Source: Rhodobacter sp.
GTDB lineage: Bacteria > Pseudomonadota > Alphaproteobacteria > Rhodobacterales > Rhodobacteraceae
Direction of reading: 5' to 3'
NCBI GenBank assembly: GCA_013824055.1
Contig: PNNE01000230.1
Span: 1-34,943, forward strand
Length of the DNA stretch: 34,943 bases
Position 1 is the stretch's first letter. Every line of letters begins with the position of its first letter. The notes beneath the pieces were generated by a model that saw only the letters and a program-made list of their open reading frames with translations, ran no database searches and was not told the origin of the DNA. A program made the position numbers and the translations under genes. Below are positions 29,630 to 34,943 of the stretch, one piece after another.

Positions 29630-30510
29630 TCAGCGGCGCGGCACCTTCCAGCGGCGGTGGATCCAGAACCATTGGTCCAGATGTTGGCGCACCAGCGCCT
29701 CCAGGCTGTCGTTCAGCCCTTGCGTCATCGCCTCGGGCGTGCCGGCGGGAATCGGCGGCTCGACAATGATGTCGAAGGAAAGCCCGTCCGCCCGGCGCAC
29801 GGCATAGGTCGGGATCAGCAGAGCATCGTATTTCAGCGCAAGTTCGGCGGCGGAAAGCGCGGTCAGCGCCGGACGGCCGAAGAAGGTCAGCTCTTCGCCG
29901 TGCCCCATGTGCTGGTCGACCAGCATCCCCAGCATCCCGCCCGACCGGAGGTGGCGCACCATCTCGGCCAGCCCGGCCCGCCCGCGCGGGAACAGCGGCC
30001 TGCCGATCCCCGAGATCGCCTTGACGTAGTGTTCGTTGAAATGGCGGTTGGCCATCGGCATGTAAAGCGCGCCAACCCGATAGCCGCGCGCGATCAGCGC
30101 CGCACGGCTGGCGTCGTAATTGCCGAAATGGCCGGTGACCAGGATCACCGGGCGCCTTGTGCGGTGTGCCTCCTCCAGTGCCGCGACGCCGCCGCCGGAC
30201 AGCGGCAGGCCCACGGCGCGGGCGATGAACTCGGGGCCGGAATAGATCTCGATCAGGGTGCGGCCGACATTGTCGGGCACGGCGCGGGAAATGCGGGCGA
30301 CCTCTTCTGCGGGAAGGTCGGGCAGGACAAGCGCAAGGTTCTGCCGCACCCGCTTGCGATAGCCCGCGACCGGCGCGATCACCTGGGCCAGGACCCAGCC
30401 GCACAGCGGAACCCGCCAGCGATAGGGCAGGCGCAACAGCAGCCAGATCAGGCCGCGCAGCAGGCGGTCCTGCAGCCAGTGACGGAGGGGAACGGCGGTG
30501 AGGCGGCCAT
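29630..30510 (-). CDS. LpxL/HtrB-type lysophospholipid (lauroyl) acyltransferase; probable 1-bp frameshift near the N-terminus
   Basis: GYRKRVRQNLALVLPDLP, ILVTGHFGNYDASRAAL (H-x4-D-like), FPRGRAGLAEMVRHLRSGGMLGMLVDQH. The conserved frame has no ATG/GTG upstream of TTG 30436; ATG 30510 is in another frame and is joined if one C is added to the CCCC run at 30487-30490. Confidence 0.8.
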
Positions 30511-30514
30511 GATC

Positions 30515-31390
30515 TCAAGCAGGGCGGGCGGCCCGGGTTTCGCGGTGCCAGACATAAAGACCCGCGCCCACGATCACAAGCGCTCCGATGACCGTCCAGC
30601 GGTCAGGCCAGTCGTCGTACAGCACCACCCCCCAGATCGTCGCGAAGACAATGCCCAGATAGGCAAAGGGCGCCACCACCGAGGCCTCGGTGATGGAAAA
30701 GCTGCGGATGATGCACAGCTGGGCCCCGGTGCCAAGGCAGGCGATCAGTCCGAACTGCCACAGATCCGCGGGAGCGATCGGCTTCCAGACGAAGGGCAGG
30801 GCGGCCCCCGCCACGATGGTGCCGAACAGGGCGGCATAGACCATCGAGGCCCAGACGCTTTCCTGCGCGCCGATCTTGCGGGTCAGCAGGGCGCTGATGG
30901 CGTAGGAAATCGCGCAGAGCAGCGGCAGGATCGCCCACCAGGTGAAGACGCCCGCGCCGGGCCGGATCACGATCAGCGCGCCGATCAGGGCGACGACGAC
31001 GCCCGCAATGCGGCGGGGGCCAAGCCTTTCGCCCAGGAAAAGTGCGGCCCCAAGGGTGATCAGGACGGGGTTGATGTCGGCGATGGCGGTCGCCTCGGCC
31101 AGACCGACGAAGGGCAGCGACAGGAAGAAGAAGGTCGTCGCCCCGAACTGCGAGGCCGAGCGCCAGACATGCAGCACCGGGAACCGCGTGCGCAGGACCG
31201 GGCCAAGGTGGTGGCGCAGGATCAGAAGGACCAGCACCAGCTGCCCCGCAAAGCGGACCCAGATCACCTGCGGCGCGGGATAGCGGGCGATCAGGCCCTT
31301 GGCGGTGGCATCCATCGCGGTGAAAAGGAAGATCGCGAGGACCATCAGTGCCACGCCGCGCGTGACGGAAGGTATGGTGGCGGCGGACAT
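30515..31390 (-). CDS. EamA/DMT-superfamily transporter
   Basis: Ten hydrophobic segments; LMVLAIFLFTAMDATAKGLIARYPAPQVIWVRF; TEASVVAPFAYLGIVFATIWGVVLYDDWPDRWTVIGALVIVGAGLYV. Confidence 0.9.
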   Translation of the reverse strand: MSAATIPSVTRGVALMVLAIFLFTAMDATAKGLIARYPAPQVIWVRFAGQLVLVLLILRHHLGPVLRTRFPVLHVWRSASQFGATTFFFLSLPFVGLAEATAIADINPVLITLGAALFLGERLGPRRIAGVVVALIGALIVIRPGAGVFTWWAILPLLCAISYAISALLTRKIGAQESVWASMVYAALFGTIVAGAALPFVWKPIAPADLWQFGLIACLGTGAQLCIIRSFSITEASVVAPFAYLGIVFATIWGVVLYDDWPDRWTVIGALVIVGAGLYVWHRETRAARPA

Positions 31391-31480
31391 GGCCTGATTC
31401 TAGGTGGCGGGGCGCGGGGCTGCAAGGGCGGGCTGTCCCGCGGTCGACGGATGCCGGGGGCTTCGGGGCGCGCGGCGACT

Positions 31481-31501
31481 GCCACCCGCCACCCGCCACC
31501 C
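31481..31501. repeat. 7-bp tandem repeat (GCCACCC)x3
   Basis: GCCACCC GCCACCC GCCACCC, read directly. Confidence 0.8.
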
Positions 31502-31595
31502 GCCCCAGGTCGCCCCACCCCCGGTCGTCCCGGGTCGCCCGCGTGCCGACCCGACCGGCAGGATCACCAGGGATCGCCGTTCAGGCCAGGCCGGA

Positions 31596-31660
31596 CCCTG
31601 CCACCGGACCTTGCGACCTGACCCTGCGACCGGACCCTGCCACCTGACCCTGCCACCGGC
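31596..31660. repeat. 13-bp tandem repeat, 5 copies, consensus CCYTGCSACCKGM
   Basis: CCCTGCCACCGGA / CCTTGCGACCTGA / CCCTGCGACCGGA / CCCTGCCACCTGA / CCCTGCCACCGGC. Confidence 0.9.
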
Positions 31661-31738
31661 GTTCGGGAAAGGGGCATCGGCCCAGGGTCCCCGCGTGCCG
31701 TGCCGAAATCCTGCGCCCTGGAAACCGGCGAGCCGACC

Positions 31739-32813
31739 TCAGTCCTCCTCCTCCTGGATCAGGGTGATCTCGCCGCTGGCTTCAAGCGTGCGGATTGCGC
31801 CGATGATCGCGTTCATCGCCTCTTCCGCGTCCCTGTCCTTGATGCGGCCCCGTGCGCATCTCTTCGCGCAGACCCTGGGCCAGGCGCTGCGAGATGTTGG
31901 ACAGGATGAACTCGGCCGCGTCTGCCAGGCCCGGCTTGCCCATCGCGGCGGCCAGCGCGGTCACGAGCTGCGGCTGTTCCACCAGGCGGGTGATCTTCGG
32001 CGTGTCGCGCGGGTTCAGGCGGGACGGGATGTGGACGAAGGTGAAGATCGCCTTGCGCACCTCGGCCGCGAAGGCGGCATCCTCGGCCTCAAGCCCCTGC
32101 AGCACGTCGTCGCGCGTCAGCGTGGCCGAGATGTTCAGGATCGCGCCCACCCGTTCCACCGGACCCTGGTCGAAGGCCTTGGGCGGCTGGTTGTCAAGCT
32201 CGGCCAGCAGGGCCGCACCGATCCGGCGGACGGTCTCGGGGTCGACATTGCCGGTCATCGACACGGCATAGGCCACCCGCCGCGCGCGTTCGCCGGGCAG
32301 CTTGCCCAGGATTTCGGCCGCCTTGGCGACGGGCAGCTTCGACAGCATCACTGCCCCGACCTCGACCGCTTCGTTCAGCAGGATCGGCATCAGACGGTCG
32401 AGCGGAAGTGACGTGATCCGCTCCCACGGGTCGATCTTGGACGAGGTCGAGGACATGCGCCGCAGCCGCTGCGCCGCGGATTGCGAGATGTGGCCGTCCA
32501 TCATCGCCAGCGCCCCCTCGATCCCGCCGGGGAAGGCAAGGCCGACGGATTCAAGTTCCGCCAGGAATTCCGCCACCACCTCGTCCAGCGTGGTGCGGTC
32601 CACCAGCCGCATCTGGCCCATCTGCTCGGCCAATGCGGCCTGCATGTGTTCGGGCAGGGACGACAGCGGCAGCGAGGTGCCCTGGGTCAGCAGATACCGG
32701 ACGATGACCGCCGCCTTCTGCCCCGAGGTCAGAACCCGCTTCGGCAGGGGGGGGATCGTCGTGATCCGACGCTCCGGGGTGATCCGGGCCAGGGGCACCA
32801 TGTCTTGCGGCAT
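31739..32813 (-). pseudogene. fliG: Flagellar motor switch protein FliG with apparent frameshift near the C-terminus (real or sequence error)
   Basis: SGQKAAVIVRYLL, FPGGIEGALAMMDGHIS, FVHIPSRLNPRDTPKITRLVEQPQLVTALAAAMGKPGLADAAEFILSNISQRLAQGLREEM; ORF-track frame ends at 31782 with non-FliG tail TGPHQGQGRGRGDERDHRRNPHA, while the adjacent frame encodes RIKDRDAEEAMNAIIGAIRTLEASGEITLIQEEED* ending at 31739. Confidence 0.85.
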
Positions 32814-32895
32814 CAGGTCCTCATCGATTCGACAAGGTCAGCCTAGACGCCCCTGGGTTAACGGCTGCTTGATGCCGGCCGGGTCCGGTGCCGGA

Positions 32896-33060
32896 TCAGC
32901 TGGACGGGGTATCGACGCAAGCGCCCTTCGCGGCATCCCAGGTCGTTCCGGCCATGCAGCTGGCGGCGGTCTGTTCCGGCTGCTTGCCCGCGCACTGGGC
33001 GAAGGCAAAGCCGGGCAGAAGGGCAATCGTCAGGGCAGCGAGGGTGGTTGCAGTCTTCAT
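32896..33060 (-). CDS. Small secreted Cys-containing protein (54 aa)
   Basis: MKTATTLAALTIALLPGFAFAQCAGKQPEQTAASCMAGTTWDAAKGACVDTPSS*; clear signal peptide; not in the supplied track (too short). Downstream of and co-directional with the TPR gene. Confidence 0.8.
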   Translation of the reverse strand: MKTATTLAALTIALLPGFAFAQCAGKQPEQTAASCMAGTTWDAAKGACVDTPSS

Positions 33061-33079
33061 CGGTCGTCCTCCTTCTGGG

Positions 33080-33613
33080 TCAGTAGGTGTAGGTCACTCC
33101 GGTCGTGATCGCGCTGGCAAGCGCGGTTTCGGCCCAGGTTCCGGTGCCACCCGCCTGGCGGATGGCGTCAAGCTGGGCCTGGGCAAGCCGGGTCTCGTCC
33201 ATCTGGACAAGCAGCTGGCCGTAATAGCTGCGGGCAAGGATATTGGCCGGGTCCATCGCGATGGCGCGCTCATAGGCGGCAATGCCTTCCTCGACGCGGC
33301 CGGTCTGGCGCAGAAGGAAGCCCTGGTAGGTCATGACGCGAGAGGTTTCGCCCTCGGTCATCAGGGCAAGGATCGCCAGAGCCTCGTCATAGCGCTTGGC
33401 GTAGGCCAGTTCGCGCACCGCGCCATAGCGCTGGTCGTCGTTCAGGCTGGACTCCTCGGCCTTGATGCATGTGCCGGTGTCTGGATCCCAGACTCTGCCC
33501 TTCTGGCATTCCGTCGTCGTCTCGGTCGGGGTCGGCGGCTGGCTGTCATCGCTGCCGGCCGCATGGGCCAGGTGGGGCGCGAAAGCCAGGGCGGCGGCAA
33601 GGATCATGCGCAT
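33080..33613 (-). CDS. Secreted TPR-repeat protein with N-terminal Cys motif
   Basis: MRMILAAALAFAPHLAHAAG signal peptide; CQKGRVWDPDTGTC; TPR-like RVEEGIAAYERAIAMDPANILARSYYGQLLVQM. Start at 33613 (ORF track uses 33679). Confidence 0.85.
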   Translation of the reverse strand: MRMILAAALAFAPHLAHAAGSDDSQPPTPTETTTECQKGRVWDPDTGTCIKAEESSLNDDQRYGAVRELAYAKRYDEALAILALMTEGETSRVMTYQGFLLRQTGRVEEGIAAYERAIAMDPANILARSYYGQLLVQMDETRLAQAQLDAIRQAGGTGTWAETALASAITTGVTYTY

Positions 33614-33694
33614 TGACGTACCTTTGGGGCGTAACTTTGGATGCTTTCCCGAAAGGTAGCATGATTGTCGCCAAGGCAAGAACGCAATGCAAGC

Positions 33695-33712
33695 TCGGCC
33701 CGGCGGGGCCGA
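33695..33712 (-). terminator. Possible weak terminator hairpin downstream of purB
   Basis: TCGGCCC-GGCG-GGGCCGA 7-bp stem, 4-nt loop, but only a T-poor tail (GCTTGCATTGCGTTCTTG). Confidence 0.35.
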
Positions 33713-33723
33713 TCACGCTTCTG

Positions 33724-34943
33724 TCAGGCGCCGAAAACCCGGGCAAAGATCGTGTCGACGTGTTTGGTATGGTAGCCAAGGTCGAACTTTTCCTCGATCT
33801 CGGCGGGGGTCAGGGCCGCCGTGACCTCGGGGTCGGCGAGAAGCTCGGTCTTGAAGTCGGCGCCCTTTTCCCAGACCTTCATCGCGTTGCGCTGCACCAG
33901 GCGGTAGCTGTCCTCACGGCTGACCCCGGCCTGGGTCAGCGCCAGCAGGACGCGCTGCGACATGACCAGGCCTTTGAACTGGTTCATGTTGCGAGCCATG
34001 TTCTCGGGGTAGATCACCAGCTTTTCGACCACGCCCGCCAGGCGGTGCAGGGCAAAGTCCAGCGTCACGGTCGCGTCCGGCCCGATGGCGCGTTCGACCG
34101 AGGAATGGCTGATGTCGCGTTCATGCCACAGCGCCACATTCTCCAGCGCCGGGATCACGGCCATGCGCACCAGGCGCGCAAGACCCGTCAGGTTCTCGGT
34201 CAGCACCGGGTTGCGCTTGTGCGGCATGGCAGAGCTGCCCTTCTGGCCGGGCGCGAAGAACTCTTCGGCCTCCAGCACCTCGGTCCGCTGCATGTGGCGG
34301 ATCTCGGTGGCGACGTTCTCGATGCTGCTGGCGATGACGCCCAGGGTGGCAAAGAACATCGCATGCCGGTCGCGCGGGATGACCTGGGTGCTGATCGGCT
34401 CGGGCGTCAGGCCCAGCATCTTGCAGACATGCGCCTCGACCGCCGGGTCGATGTTGGCGAAGGTGCCCACGGCGCCCGAGATCGCGCCGGTCGCAACCTC
34501 GGCCCGGGCGTTTTCCAGCCGGTCGCGGTTGCGCTTCATCTCGGCGTAGAAGCGGGCGAAGGTCAGGCCCATCGTCGTCGGCTCGGCATGAATGCCATGC
34601 GACCGGCCGATGCGGACCGTATCCTTGTGCTCGAAAGCGCGGGCCTTCAGCGCCGCCAGCACCCGGTCCATTGCCTTCAGAAGCAGGTCCGAGGCGCGCA
34701 CCAGCTGGATGTTCAGCGTGGTATCCAGCACATCCGACGAGGTCATCCCCTGATGGACGAACCGCGCCTCGTCACTGCCGATGATCTCGGCCAGATGGGT
34801 CAGGAAGGCGATGACGTCATGCCTGGTCACCGCCTCGATCTCGTCGATGCGGGCCACGTCGAAGGGCACGTCCCTGGCGCGCCAGACGGCTTCGGCATTG
34901 GCCTTCGGGATCACCCCAAGCGCGGCTTGCGCGTCGCAGGCAT
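33724..34943 (-). CDS. purB: Adenylosuccinate lyase (truncated at right window edge)
   Basis: GSSAMPHKRNPVLTENL signature; RIGRSHGIHAEPTTMG; FVHQGMTSSDVLDTTLN. Frame remains open past the ORF-track Met (34914) to the window end (CDAQAALGVIPKANA). Confidence 0.96.
   Translation of the reverse strand, partial: ACDAQAALGVIPKANAEAVWRARDVPFDVARIDEIEAVTRHDVIAFLTHLAEIIGSDEARFVHQGMTSSDVLDTTLNIQLVRASDLLLKAMDRVLAALKARAFEHKDTVRIGRSHGIHAEPTTMGLTFARFYAEMKRNRDRLENARAEVATGAISGAVGTFANIDPAVEAHVCKMLGLTPEPISTQVIPRDRHAMFFATLGVIASSIENVATEIRHMQRTEVLEAEEFFAPGQKGSSAMPHKRNPVLTENLTGLARLVRMAVIPALENVALWHERDISHSSVERAIGPDATVTLDFALHRLAGVVEKLVIYPENMARNMNQFKGLVMSQRVLLALTQAGVSREDSYRLVQRNAMKVWEKGADFKTELLADPEVTAALTPAEIEEKFDLGYHTKHVDTIFARVFGA

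Noticed and set aside
29657-31621. 654-aa plus-strand ORF
   Set aside because: Antisense to acyltransferase and eamA; artefact.
31481-31660. Possible CRISPR array
   Set aside because: Repeats are 7 and 13 bp, directly tandem with no spacers, and no cas genes are present; minisatellite only.
31739-32813. Part of a flagellar gene cluster
   Set aside because: fliG is the only flagellar gene in the window; neighbours are unrelated.

Overview
High-GC chromosomal window from an alphaproteobacterium, most likely Rhodobacteraceae (inferred from gene content and codon usage; not checked by search). Both edge genes are truncated: a TMADH/DMADH-type flavin oxidoreductase on the left and purB on the right. 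Mostly housekeeping and metabolic content: cryptochrome/photolyase, pepN, an SLT-like lipoprotein, a 401-aa orphan protein, gatB, tRNA-Val(UAC), a three-gene ABC exporter, a tail-anchored Ser/Thr kinase, a CRTAC1-type protein coupled to a vanadium haloperoxidase, an FAD amine-oxidase-like protein divergent from a DMF-amidase-like protein, ccmABCDG, an HxlR-type regulator, acnA, a DUF1223 protein, an LpxL/HtrB-type acyltransferase, an EamA transporter, fliG and two small secreted-protein genes. No CRISPR array, transposase or prophage was seen. The most notable signals are: a perfect FNR-type box (TTGATGCGGATCAA) before the ABC exporter; two apparent frameshifts 1.4 kb apart (fliG 3' end and acyltransferase 5' end), both at short G/C runs; a shared C-x2-G-x2-WD-x3-G-x-C motif in two adjacent secreted proteins; an ATGA-coupled Tat-haloperoxidase/FG-GAP pair; and a long REP-like hairpin between ccmG and the HxlR gene.
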